The position numbers were made by a program, and so were the translations under genes. DNA of 38,581 bases from Clostridiales bacterium UBA6114 (GTDB lineage Bacteria > Bacillota > Clostridia > Oscillospirales > Butyricicoccaceae), in the NCBI GenBank assembly GCA_002423435.1, contig DIWE01000004.1, forward strand, positions 1-38,581, in the 5' to 3' direction. The notes under the pieces were generated by a model that made no database searches, was not told where the DNA came from, and saw only the letters and a list, made by a program, of their open reading frames with translations. Below, in pieces: positions 13,975 to 22,679 of the stretch (the first letter of the stretch is position 1; each line of letters starts with the position of its first letter).

Positions 13975-16900
13975 TCAGTAGTTGATTTCCAGCGTGTCCG
14001 CCTTGCCGAATTTTGTGAATATCGTTTTCCCGTCTTTTCTGGAAACGTCCCAGCCGTTTGAATCGGTGGAGGCGTTTCCGCTTACAACAAGCTGCATCAT
14101 GCCGCCGTCAAGAAACTGAACCGCCTCGCCGCTTTCGGTTTTTTGAATCTTTGCCGCGATGTTGACACGCTCGATATGCGGCTCTGTTTGCTTTTTATTC
14201 GTCTCATAGATCCTTATATTTCGGTTTAGCGAAACAGTAAGCGAGTTTCCGTCCCGGTACCAGACGTCCGCGTCGGTTGCGATTTTACTTAAGTTGAAAG
14301 CCTCGCCGAAATCGATTTTCACTCCGCAGGAATTTTGATAGTCCTTGTTGTACAGCGGGAAATCTGTGGACATGGCGACCGGTGCAAGAGTGATATCCAG
14401 TTTTCCCCTGACGGCGTTTTCGCTGTCTGACAATTTCAGATCCAAGTTGTATGCCGCGGCGATGCTTTGCATCATCTGCTTTTCGGTGACAAAATTGTAG
14501 CCGTGCTTATTCTGAAAGTCCGAGGCTTTTTGTATTGCGGAGATTGCGCCGTCCTCGGATTCATAAGTAAAATCGCAGTGGTAATACAGGCACATCGGCA
14601 TATCGTATTTTGCCGAGATTTCCGCCTGGCCGGCATTTTTAGCATTCAGAACGGAGCTGTTCTGCAGCAGGATGGTCTTCTTGTCACCGGCGGTGAGAAA
14701 AAACGGCAGGGAAAGGGCGATATCCTTTGCGCCGTCCTCCGGCGATGCGCTGCTGCCCGGAGGCATGAAGCCCGAATCCCACAATAACCCGGCGCGGAAA
14801 ACGTTCAAAAAGGTTTGCGTGGGGCTGAGACTGCTCAGATACCAGGTATGCGCGTTTGCACCGAGTCCGACGGGGTCCAGACCATAGCTTTTCATCGCGG
14901 CGATGTGAGCATCCAGTTCGTATTGCTCGCGGGTTTCCGACGCGTATTCGTTTGTGTAGAAGTGAACCCCGGCGTAAAAGTAGTTGTCGCGCATATAGTC
15001 GATCTGCTTCTGAAGCTCCTCGCGATAGGGAAAATAGTTTGAATCGATCGGGTAGGCAAGGCCGTATTCGAGGGACCCGGCAATCAGATCGAGGGAGCCG
15101 TCGCCGTCGAGGTCCGCAAAGAACGGGACGCAGTTGTTGCCGAATTTTATATTGTAGTTGCCTTTGTAATTCATCTCGTCTGTCGCGATATAGCCGTCGG
15201 GCTCTAGCCCGCCGTTTTTCATGACGAATTTTGCGATATACCCGTCGAAGGTGCCGACAGCCAGGTCGTTTACCTGATCGCCGTTTAAGTCCGTGACCCT
15301 CGGGGAAAGGAAGGTTCCAAGCCCCGAGCAGATTGCGGACAGATCTTTCATTCGATTTTTTGAAAAGCCTAAGGCGTCGCCTTGCTTTTCGCCATAGCAG
15401 ACAAAAAGCTTGCCTTCGTTCGAACCGACCAGAAGATCCGGGATACCGTCTCCGTTTAAGTCCCCGACGTCAGGAAGCGTTTGACCCCGGATATTTGTCG
15501 GGACAAGGATGCCCCGGGGCTGATAGGTCATGTCGCCGAGGCCCGCAAACCAATGGACATTCCCATCGGAGCTGCCGGACAGGATATCCGAAAGCCCATC
15601 GCCGTTTAAGTCCGCCAGGACGGGAGCGGAATACCCGCCCACGCTGATTTCCGCGCCGTCCCCATCCTTCAGAGGCTGAGCCGCTCCGGTGACGAAACGG
15701 TCCGTAAGGCTCTGCCCCTGATAAAAATAGAATCTGCCGTCGGCGCTGCCGCTGAAAATATCCGAAATCCCATCCTTGTTGATATCCGCCGCATAAGGGT
15801 AGGCCCGCTGATCATATTCGGGGTGGTCATCAAAATAGCTCCCGGCGTCTTTTACGGAAAACAGGCTCAGCCATTTTCCGCCGCTTGCGATATGAGTCCC
15901 CGCAGAATAGGCGCCCTCATATAAATCGGGGGAGTATTTCATCGAGCCGTCTTTTGCCTGATTTAAGAGATACGTGACGCTCTCGGCCCGCAAAAACCAG
16001 CGGTAGGTGTTACGAACAATCGTATAGGAGGGAATCTGATGATATTTTTTGCACAGTTCCCCGAATAATATGCCCGAATTGTTTGCATATCCGGTGATAT
16101 CCTCAAAATGGAGCTCCCAGGACATGGAAGGCCTGCCGAAGCTCCCGAACACCCGCGATATGGAATAGCCGTATTTCTCTTTCGACACAAAGGATGCAAA
16201 AGCATTTTCCAGAAGCTGATCGGCGCTTGCGGTTGTGTTTGAAAGCGATACCTGTTTATCGTTTCGGCGCTCAAGCGAAAATCCGTTGATGGAGTATTTG
16301 TTCGGGAGCAGCGGGTTTGTAAAGAACACATATCCCCTGCCGTAATGATTCATGGTATAAAGGGCGAGCTTTTCGTACTTCACCAGCGCTTTTGCCGTGC
16401 CGGGCTGTACGGCGTACCCGTAATCATATTTTGACAGCCGGGGGTAATCGGTGTAGGAAGGATACATTTTGGAGAAGTCTGAAATGATGCTCTGGAGCTC
16501 GCTAAAATTTTTGCCGGCCGCGGCGATCTGCAAATTTGCAGGGCATCCGCTGAGCTTTACAAACCGTTTGGCCCCGATAAAGTCCGCTTCAAAAAAATCA
16601 TAAAATCCGTTTGTCAGAAATACCGAGCCGCCGTTTTTTGTGAAATCGCAAATAGCGGTTTTAACGGATTCCGCTTTCGGGGATTTCATGATGGTTTCAT
16701 CCGGATAGATGACGTCATACCCGTCGAGTGAAAAATCCTTTGATATATCCACCGCTTCGACCGTAAAGTTTAAAAGCAGGGACTGCCGCAGGCGGGAATA
16801 GGTATCCTCGAAGCTTCGATCGCTGTCCTCTCCGTTATATAAAACGGCAGCCCCGATAGGGATTTCACTTTCTGCTGACGGCAAAGCGGATACTTTTTTG

Positions 16901-16995
16901 CCGTAACATTTTATAACTGAGAATATGACCGCCAAACAAAGCAGCGTGATGATTATATTTTTTCTCTTGCAAATCTTCTTGCCAATACCGGGCAT
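13975..16995 (-). CDS. Exported FG-GAP repeat protein with split deacetylase-like domain
   Basis: This 1006-residue protein is the first gene of the dlt-like operon, with its stop 13 bases before the adenylation gene. It has an N-terminal membrane anchor (about 13-30) and an alpha/beta domain (45-245) resembling glutamine-amidotransferase-like or ThuA folds. Five FG-GAP/VCBS calcium-binding units follow, at about 402-427, 462-486, 512-534, 569-590 and 628-650 (pattern DLNGDGxxDLLxGSxxG). The flanks look like two halves of a NodB/DUF2194-type polysaccharide deacetylase barrel: SWELHFEDITGY with a THIASGG stretch before the repeats, and YAGVHFYTNEY through YYHCDFTYE and YNFVTEKQM after. Family assignment and activity are inferred; no enzyme is named with confidence. 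It probably acts on the surface polymer that the operon acylates. Confidence 0.65.
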   Translation of the reverse strand: MPGIGKKICKRKNIIITLLCLAVIFSVIKCYGKKVSALPSAESEIPIGAAVLYNGEDSDRSFEDTYSRLRQSLLLNFTVEAVDISKDFSLDGYDVIYPDETIMKSPKAESVKTAICDFTKNGGSVFLTNGFYDFFEADFIGAKRFVKLSGCPANLQIAAAGKNFSELQSIISDFSKMYPSYTDYPRLSKYDYGYAVQPGTAKALVKYEKLALYTMNHYGRGYVFFTNPLLPNKYSINGFSLERRNDKQVSLSNTTASADQLLENAFASFVSKEKYGYSISRVFGSFGRPSMSWELHFEDITGYANNSGILFGELCKKYHQIPSYTIVRNTYRWFLRAESVTYLLNQAKDGSMKYSPDLYEGAYSAGTHIASGGKWLSLFSVKDAGSYFDDHPEYDQRAYPYAADINKDGISDIFSGSADGRFYFYQGQSLTDRFVTGAAQPLKDGDGAEISVGGYSAPVLADLNGDGLSDILSGSSDGNVHWFAGLGDMTYQPRGILVPTNIRGQTLPDVGDLNGDGIPDLLVGSNEGKLFVCYGEKQGDALGFSKNRMKDLSAICSGLGTFLSPRVTDLNGDQVNDLAVGTFDGYIAKFVMKNGGLEPDGYIATDEMNYKGNYNIKFGNNCVPFFADLDGDGSLDLIAGSLEYGLAYPIDSNYFPYREELQKQIDYMRDNYFYAGVHFYTNEYASETREQYELDAHIAAMKSYGLDPVGLGANAHTWYLSSLSPTQTFLNVFRAGLLWDSGFMPPGSSASPEDGAKDIALSLPFFLTAGDKKTILLQNSSVLNAKNAGQAEISAKYDMPMCLYYHCDFTYESEDGAISAIQKASDFQNKHGYNFVTEKQMMQSIAAAYNLDLKLSDSENAVRGKLDITLAPVAMSTDFPLYNKDYQNSCGVKIDFGEAFNLSKIATDADVWYRDGNSLTVSLNRNIRIYETNKKQTEPHIERVNIAAKIQKTESGEAVQFLDGGMMQLVVSGNASTDSNGWDVSRKDGKTIFTKFGKADTLEINY

Positions 16996-17114
16996 TGCAT
17001 CACCTTATAAGCAAACAAAAGGAAAAGATATCGTACCTTTTTAATTTTATTTTCTCCTGAAAATCAGAATTATGTATTGGCAACGATTCCCTGTGTCCGG
17101 TGACTCATTTAACG

Positions 17115-17157
17115 TAAAAAACCGGACGGCACGGTCTTTCGACTTGCCATCCGGGTT
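17115..17157 (-). terminator. Rho-independent terminator of the nitrogenase-like/Fec operon
   Basis: On the minus strand AACCCGGATGGCA pairs with TGCCGTCCGGTT with one mismatch, followed by a run of T (17115-17120). It lies about 115 bases past the ABC ATPase stop and marks the operon end. The rest of 16996-17272 holds AT-rich sequence upstream of the FG-GAP gene, where I see no confident promoter. Confidence 0.75.
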
Positions 17158-17272
17158 CGGTTTACAAATATAAATGATATGTTTTACGGCCGTATATTTT
17201 ATCAGTGGTTTTCCGCCAAATATATCAGGCTGGAACCATATTGGAATGCGGCTTTATAAAAGGGTTTGTCTC

Positions 17273-18058
17273 TTATACAATTGAAATGGGGACGACGGTA
17301 TTGTAACGCACACCGTCCGCCCAGAACTCATGGATGGACACGTTGACGCCAAAGGAACGGCGCATGTTTTCTTCGCTGATGACCTGGGAGACGCGGCCAT
17401 ACCGGTTTTGATCCTGACGATTGAGAAGAAGCGCTTTATCCGCCAGCTTGAGCGCATTTGCGGGGTAGTGGGTATTGAGGACGGCCGATATATGCCGCTC
17501 CCTGGCCAAACGGTGAATCACGTCCAGAATAATCAACTGGTTCTTAAAATCCAAATTCGACTCCGGTTCGTCCAATACCAGCAGCTGCGGCTGGGCCGTC
17601 AGCGCCCGTGCAATCAGCACCATCTGCAGTTCCCCGCCGCTCATCTGATTGCAGTTTTTTTCGGCCAGGTGCAGGATACCTACCTCTTCCATTGCCTGCC
17701 GGGCTATTTCCAGGTCCTTGGGGCCGGGCTGCTTAAGCGCCCCCAAATGAGGGCTTCGGCCCAGCAGTACCATATCCCGGGCCGGGTAGGAGAAGGCGGA
17801 CCCCTTGGCCTGCGGTACATAGGCGATGCGGCTCCAGAGCTCCTTTGAAGAGAACTCGCTGAGCGGCTTTGCGTCAATCGTCGTGCGGCCCGATTTCCAG
17901 GGCAGCAGGCCCATCATGCAGCGAAGCAGGGTGGTTTTCCCAACACCGTTGGAGCCGAGCACCGCAAGGATCTCCCCCGGCCCCACCGAAAAGCAGATGT
18001 TTCGGAGGATTTCTTTGCTGTAATAAGAAAAGCAGCCGTTTTCCACCGCGAGAGTCAT
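17273..18058 (-). CDS. FecE/BtuD-type ABC transporter ATP-binding protein
   Basis: This 261-residue cytoplasmic ATPase drives import of an iron chelate, cobamide or similar metal compound. It has Walker A GSNGVGKTTLL, Q-loop AYVPQAKGS, signature MSGGELQMVLIARAL, Walker B LLVLDEPESNLD and an H-loop in LNTHYP. I start at ATG 18058, which overlaps the permease stop as ATGA; the longer reading to 18292 runs back into the permease gene. Its divergence from classic FecE is mild. It is the last gene of the six-gene operon. Confidence 0.88.
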   Translation of the reverse strand: MTLAVENGCFSYYSKEILRNICFSVGPGEILAVLGSNGVGKTTLLRCMMGLLPWKSGRTTIDAKPLSEFSSKELWSRIAYVPQAKGSAFSYPARDMVLLGRSPHLGALKQPGPKDLEIARQAMEEVGILHLAEKNCNQMSGGELQMVLIARALTAQPQLLVLDEPESNLDFKNQLIILDVIHRLARERHISAVLNTHYPANALKLADKALLLNRQDQNRYGRVSQVISEENMRRSFGVNVSIHEFWADGVRYNTVVPISIV

Positions 18059-19065
18059 TGAACACCTCCTGTTTTTCGCAAAAGCGAGATAAAGACCGGC
18101 GCGCCGATGATTGCCGTGAGGATGGAAACCGGGATTTCCGCCGCCGTCATGCTGCGCGAGGCCGTATCGATCAGAAGCGTGAATACCGCACCGAGGCTGA
18201 TGCAGGCGGGCACCGCGTACTGGTTGTTTCCGCCGCGCAGCATCCGCGCGATGTGCGGGATCAAAAGGCCGACCCAGCCGATTTTCCCGCACATCGAAAC
18301 GCAGGAAGCAGTCATCATGGTGGCCGCCACGATTACCAAAAGCCGCATGGCTTTGAGGTTTAAGCCCATGGACTTTGCCTCGTCCTCGCTCAGCGCGAGA
18401 ATGTTCAGGCGCCAGCGCAAAAGAAAAACGATCAGCACGCCGGTGAAAATCATCGGCATGCCCAGAATCAGGCTTAAGTAACTGGAGTTCGAGAGACTGC
18501 CCATCAGCCAGTAGGTAATGGTGGGAAGCACCTCTTCCGGGTCGGCCATATATTTCAGCAGGGAAACGAACGCCTCAAACAGCGCGGACACGACCATGCC
18601 GGAAAGGACGATCATAATGATGGAGTTTCGGCCGCGCACCTTGGAAATGCTCCAGGTCAGCGCCACAGCGCCCAAGCCGAACAAGAGCGCCGTCAGCTGC
18701 ACGCCGATCAGGTTCATTTTAAGCATCAGCGCGATGACCGCGCCGCAGGAAGCGCCGCTGGAAACGCCCAGCGTATCCGGCGTTGCAAGGGGATTGTTGA
18801 AAAGGCTCTGGAATGCCGCACCGGAAGCGGACAGGGCCGCCCCGCAGCCGATTGCCAGCAGAATGCGCGGCAGGCGGATATTCAAAACGACGGAGTGTTC
18901 CATCGCGGTGACCGCTTCTCCGCTCAAGGGGGAGAACAGCACTTCCACCGTTCTGCCGAAGCTCAGCGAATACCGGCCGATGCCGATGCAAAACAGCGCG
19001 ACCAGCAAAGGTGCGACCCACAGGAAAACGCAAATGAGCCGATGGGGTTTGTTTACACTGCGCAT
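18055..19065 (-). CDS. FecCD/BtuC-family ABC transporter permease
   Basis: This 336-residue integral membrane protein has about ten helices, as usual for FecCD/BtuC. Recognisable family segments are RLPRILLAIGCGAALSASGAAFQSLFNNPLATPDTLGVSSGASCGA near residue 55-100 and GKIGWVGLLIPHIARMLRGGNN near 255. It forms a homodimer in the membrane with the neighbouring ATPase and receives substrate from the binding protein. Its ATG shares a base with the preceding stop (TGATG). Confidence 0.9.
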   Translation of the reverse strand: MRSVNKPHRLICVFLWVAPLLVALFCIGIGRYSLSFGRTVEVLFSPLSGEAVTAMEHSVVLNIRLPRILLAIGCGAALSASGAAFQSLFNNPLATPDTLGVSSGASCGAVIALMLKMNLIGVQLTALLFGLGAVALTWSISKVRGRNSIIMIVLSGMVVSALFEAFVSLLKYMADPEEVLPTITYWLMGSLSNSSYLSLILGMPMIFTGVLIVFLLRWRLNILALSEDEAKSMGLNLKAMRLLVIVAATMMTASCVSMCGKIGWVGLLIPHIARMLRGGNNQYAVPACISLGAVFTLLIDTASRSMTAAEIPVSILTAIIGAPVFISLLRKTGGVQ

Positions 19066-20231
19066 CAGTAAAGGGCGGCCTCTCTCGGCGGATTGTAAAT
19101 CTCCTTTAAGTCGTCGTCGGTGAGGGTATGTCCGTAAAACTTTTCGTAGTAGTCCTTGATCATCTGGTCCATGTCGATATCTTGGAAGAGCTCGGGATGC
19201 AGCTTATCTGCCACCCAGACAAGACTCAGCGGCGCGTCTCCCGCAGGCGGGTACCAGCGATACATGCCCAGGGGGAACTTGTACACCCGTTTATTCTGCA
19301 CGGCGGCGATATTGCTCCAATCGTATCCTTCAATCGCGTTGTTATAAAGATCCTCCGGAAGGTAAGGGCAAAAGTTGTTGATGAAGATGACGTCCGGATT
19401 CCATTCGTAAAGCTGCTCCATATTGACCGATTTTGAGCCGGAAAGCGCGGTGGCCGCATTGGTGCCGCCGCCCTCGGTGAGGTAGAACTCCGAAAAGATG
19501 TCGCCGCCCGCCACCGTAAGCTGGTTTGCGGCATAACCGGTAAGCACGATCCCGGAGGGGCGCTCGTCGTCCGTCAGCTCCGCGGTGCGCCCGCGCAGCA
19601 TGGAAAGCATTTCATTGCCGTAATCAACGATGCCCTGCGTCTTTTCGCCGCCGCCGAAAATCTGATCCAAAAGCGTGATCCAGCCGGAAAAAGTGGCGAT
19701 GGTGTCGGTTCCGAATTTGCTGGTGCTGAACGCGACGGCGGGAATGCCGGCATTGCGGTACATATCGCCCTCGGCCTCCTCATTGGCGCGGTAAAAAACC
19801 ACATCCGGGTTCAGTTTGATCAGCTCCTCGATATTGACCTCGCCGCCCTTTGAAAAATCGGATTCCAACTCCAGCACTTCGGGGTATACCTTGGCGAGAT
19901 AGGAATGCTCGGCGGCGCTCATGGCGGCTGCGGGAATTCCCACCAGATTATCCGTGCCGCCGCGGTAGAGGCAATAGACGGATGTCAGCGGCAAAATGGA
20001 GGAGATAACGATGCGCTGAGGGTTTTTGGGAAGGGTGACCTCTATTCCGCGATCGTCCACGAGGGTGATCGTCCCGCCGTCAGTCGCATCGCTTCCCGAA
20101 AGGGATTCGGAAGGCGGCGCTCCGGATTCGGAGGAAGGCTGCGGCCCGGCGGACGTGCAGCCGGATAAAACTGCGAGAAGCACAGAAAGCGCCATCAAAA
20201 GGGACATATGCTGCTTAAGACGATTTTTCAT
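19065..20231 (-). CDS. Lipoprotein substrate-binding protein of a metal-chelate ABC importer
   Basis: This 388-residue helical-backbone binding protein (cluster A-II) has a signal peptide and lipobox LLAVLSGC with the lipidated Cys at 25, a Ser/Gly-rich linker (28-50), and then the TITLVDDRGIEVTLPKNPQRIVI opening typical of iron-siderophore and cobalamin binders. YEWNPDVIFINN is also family-typical. AGGAG stands eight bases before the ATG. The ligand cannot be read from the sequence. Because the gene is co-transcribed with a nitrogenase-like enzyme, the importer may deliver either the enzyme's substrate or its metal. Confidence 0.87.
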   Translation of the reverse strand: MKNRLKQHMSLLMALSVLLAVLSGCTSAGPQPSSESGAPPSESLSGSDATDGGTITLVDDRGIEVTLPKNPQRIVISSILPLTSVYCLYRGGTDNLVGIPAAAMSAAEHSYLAKVYPEVLELESDFSKGGEVNIEELIKLNPDVVFYRANEEAEGDMYRNAGIPAVAFSTSKFGTDTIATFSGWITLLDQIFGGGEKTQGIVDYGNEMLSMLRGRTAELTDDERPSGIVLTGYAANQLTVAGGDIFSEFYLTEGGGTNAATALSGSKSVNMEQLYEWNPDVIFINNFCPYLPEDLYNNAIEGYDWSNIAAVQNKRVYKFPLGMYRWYPPAGDAPLSLVWVADKLHPELFQDIDMDQMIKDYYEKFYGHTLTDDDLKEIYNPPREAALY

Positions 20232-20242
20232 TTTCGATTCTC

Positions 20243-21400
20243 CTATTCCGTTATGATGCTATGTATAAACGCTTCCATTTCCGTCCCGAGCCAGGCGGGG
20301 ACCTGATCCCAGTAAAGCTTGCTGGAAATCGCCGGGTGGGGGAGCGGGTAAAAGCGGATTTTGTCCTCGGGGGCGATCAGGTCGAAAAACAGCGGATCTC
20401 CGACCAGCTTTGAAAATCGGCCGGCGCAAAGTATACGGCGCAGGCTTTCCTCATCCGGGATATCCAGATCTCCCGGAGCGGCCAAGACCCGGTCAAGGCC
20501 AAACATCGTGCCCACCGTTACGCGCGCCTTCGGGTCATGCCGGAGGATGGCGCGGCGCAGCGCGTTGCCGAGCAGCTGCTCCGTCACAAGCAGGATTCCG
20601 CCTTCCTGCGCAGGGTCTGAAAGGCTGCGGTTTTGCCCGTCGGCCAGCGTTTGCTCCAAAAGCTCGCAGACATCTCCGCCGTCGCTGAGCGGGAGGCCGG
20701 CGACATAAGGAGTGCCGTACGTCTGCCGAAGCAGACGCGCCGTGTCCAGACCGGCCTGCGTCACCACGAGATTCGCCCGGGCGCGGGCCAGCCCGCGGAT
20801 CTGCTCGGAGGTAACGCCCATCATCAGGCGGCCCAGGGGCTCGAAGCCGCGCCGTTTCAGAAGCGCCGAAAGATCGTCCGCGTTGGAATTCAAGGAAAAA
20901 TCCAGCGGAGTCATGCCCAGAATATTAATGCCCCGGGGCACGGTTTGTTCCGCCGGCTGCGTAAAACGCCGGATAAGCGCCGTCATCGCCTCCGAAACAC
21001 CCTTGTTGTACAGAAAAAGGCCGCTCGTGTCAAACCCGAAGGCGGGGAGGCCGGATCGGCTTTCAAGCTCGCGGGCGATACCGGCCATATCGGTTCCGAT
21101 CACCATGGGGACGGGACTTCCCATCACCGCGATCATGGTGGGATTTAAGTCGCCGCAGGCATAGAGCACTTCTTCTATCAGCTTGTCGTCCCGGCCGAGC
21201 ACCGCGTCGATTTCCCGCAGTCCGGAGCAGCACACCCTGGCATTGGAGCCGTACCAGCGCGGTTCGTCGTAGCCGGTATAATTTCCGGTGCAGCCGGAGG
21301 CGTCGTGTATGACCGAGAGCCCGCCCAGCTCAAAAAATGCCGAGCAGACGCCGGAATAATCCGGCGCGAAGGCGGGCAGGGTGATCCAAAGCTTTTTCAT
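20243..21400 (-). CDS. Nitrogenase component 1-like subunit (NifK-like)
   Basis: This 385-residue protein is of the oxidoreductase/nitrogenase component 1 family, much shorter than NifK (about 520). Near the N-terminus it keeps two P-cluster-type cysteines: Cys19 in SGVCSAFFELGG and Cys37 in HDASGCTGNYTG. The place of the third NifK cysteine reads MGSPVPMVIGTD, without Cys. An extra pair, Cys57-Cys58, and Cys82 might serve instead. I start at ATG 21400, five bases after the upstream stop; the region up to 21430 overlaps the previous gene. It probably pairs with the neighbouring subunit to form the catalytic component. The substrate is unknown. Confidence 0.78.
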   Translation of the reverse strand: MKKLWITLPAFAPDYSGVCSAFFELGGLSVIHDASGCTGNYTGYDEPRWYGSNARVCCSGLREIDAVLGRDDKLIEEVLYACGDLNPTMIAVMGSPVPMVIGTDMAGIARELESRSGLPAFGFDTSGLFLYNKGVSEAMTALIRRFTQPAEQTVPRGINILGMTPLDFSLNSNADDLSALLKRRGFEPLGRLMMGVTSEQIRGLARARANLVVTQAGLDTARLLRQTYGTPYVAGLPLSDGGDVCELLEQTLADGQNRSLSDPAQEGGILLVTEQLLGNALRRAILRHDPKARVTVGTMFGLDRVLAAPGDLDIPDEESLRRILCAGRFSKLVGDPLFFDLIAPEDKIRFYPLPHPAISSKLYWDQVPAWLGTEMEAFIHSIITE

Positions 21401-21404
21401 CGCA

Positions 21405-22679
21405 TCACACCACCAATCCGGCCGCTTCAATCAGCGATTTAAGATCCGAGGTGCTCGACGCGGCCTCGCGGATGAGGCGCATCAGTTCCAGAATCCCGTG
21501 ATAGCCCCAGTGCCCCTGATGGCCGTCCGCCGCCACGATGTGGCCCGAGCCGGTCAGGTAGGCGCTGTTATAACCGATCGCCAGGCAATCCGGCATCCGG
21601 TCCTCGAACAACAGGGTGCGGTGGTGCTGCGGCTGCAGGAGCTGTAGACCGGGGTAGCGCGTGCACACCCATTCATAAGCCTCCCGGTCGGAGGGGATCA
21701 CCTTTTGCGTGATGACGCGCGCCACCGAAAAGCCGGTTTGAAGCAGCGCCTTTGCCAGTTCAAACGGCCGTGTCGCCGCGTCGCCGTCCAGGACAACCGG
21801 CCTTCCGCCCAACATGCGGCAGGTTTCCTCCATCTCACTGCGGCACGCCTCTTCGCAGGGCCTAAGCTCGGGGCAGTCGGCTTTCAGCGCCTGCGCGATT
21901 TCGCGGTAGGAGCGCGTCACCTCGGCCGGGTTGTAGGAAGAAAGCACCGGCAGAAAGGGAATGCCGTGTTTTTCCTGCAGCTGTTCCGCGGGGTATTTTC
22001 CCGGAGGGGCAAGCACCAGATTCAGGCGGCTTCGCGCCATTTGCTGAAAGCCGTCGAAGGTGGTAAAGTCGGTGATATGGCGCACCGGCTGCGCGCCCAT
22101 TTGCGGCAGCATCCGGAACAGCTCGCAGCCGGCCTCAAGCGGGACCAGGCTTCCGATCAGGTTCACTCCCGCGTCGTGCTCGGGCACCACGTCAAGCAGG
22201 CTGTAGATTTTGTTTCGTATGTTGACCGGCGGCGGAACGCCCGTGTCGAGCGAGGTTGGATTCATGTGGCAGAAGGTAAAGCGGACATCCGCGCACGATT
22301 CCCGGAGCCGCGCCAGCAGCGCTTCGTGGTCGGTGCCGAGCAGGTCGTCGATGCAGCTGACAAAAATCATCAGCACCTTCGGCCTGCGCCCCGACCGGTC
22401 CAAAAACGCCAGCAGCTCATGCACCGCCTCGATCAGAAGCTCCTCATATCCGCCGGAGACAATATCGTCCTCGCTGAGGTAGAGGTAGGACACCCGGTTC
22501 TTTCGCCCCTGCATGCAGGCGCTGATCGCGCCGTGCCTTCCGCAGGCGGGAGGGCTTACGAACAGCTGGTAGCTTTCCGGCAGAAGATGCCCCATGCGCA
22601 CCACGCCCCATCCGCCGTGAGCGGGGGAGGAATAGTGCAGCGTGCTTTCAAACGGATCGGGGCAGCTTAAGCATTTCAT
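21405..22679 (-). CDS. Nitrogenase component 1-like subunit (NifD-like)
   Basis: This 424-residue protein starts at ATG 22679, with GGAGG ten bases upstream; it overlaps the end of the NifH-like gene by 32 bases. A longer frame to 22961 lies inside that gene and is not real. Cysteines that could bind an Fe-S cluster are Cys3/Cys6, Cys46 in SPPACGRHGA and Cys109 in FVSCIDDLLGTD, the last matching the third P-cluster Cys position of NifD. The C-terminal part has DGHQGHWGYHGILELM, resembling the end segment of nitrogenase-like proteins. I cannot identify the FeMo-cofactor Cys/His pair of true NifD, so this is a nitrogenase-like enzyme, not a nitrogenase. Confidence 0.8.
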   Translation of the reverse strand: MKCLSCPDPFESTLHYSSPAHGGWGVVRMGHLLPESYQLFVSPPACGRHGAISACMQGRKNRVSYLYLSEDDIVSGGYEELLIEAVHELLAFLDRSGRRPKVLMIFVSCIDDLLGTDHEALLARLRESCADVRFTFCHMNPTSLDTGVPPPVNIRNKIYSLLDVVPEHDAGVNLIGSLVPLEAGCELFRMLPQMGAQPVRHITDFTTFDGFQQMARSRLNLVLAPPGKYPAEQLQEKHGIPFLPVLSSYNPAEVTRSYREIAQALKADCPELRPCEEACRSEMEETCRMLGGRPVVLDGDAATRPFELAKALLQTGFSVARVITQKVIPSDREAYEWVCTRYPGLQLLQPQHHRTLLFEDRMPDCLAIGYNSAYLTGSGHIVAADGHQGHWGYHGILELMRLIREAASSTSDLKSLIEAAGLVV

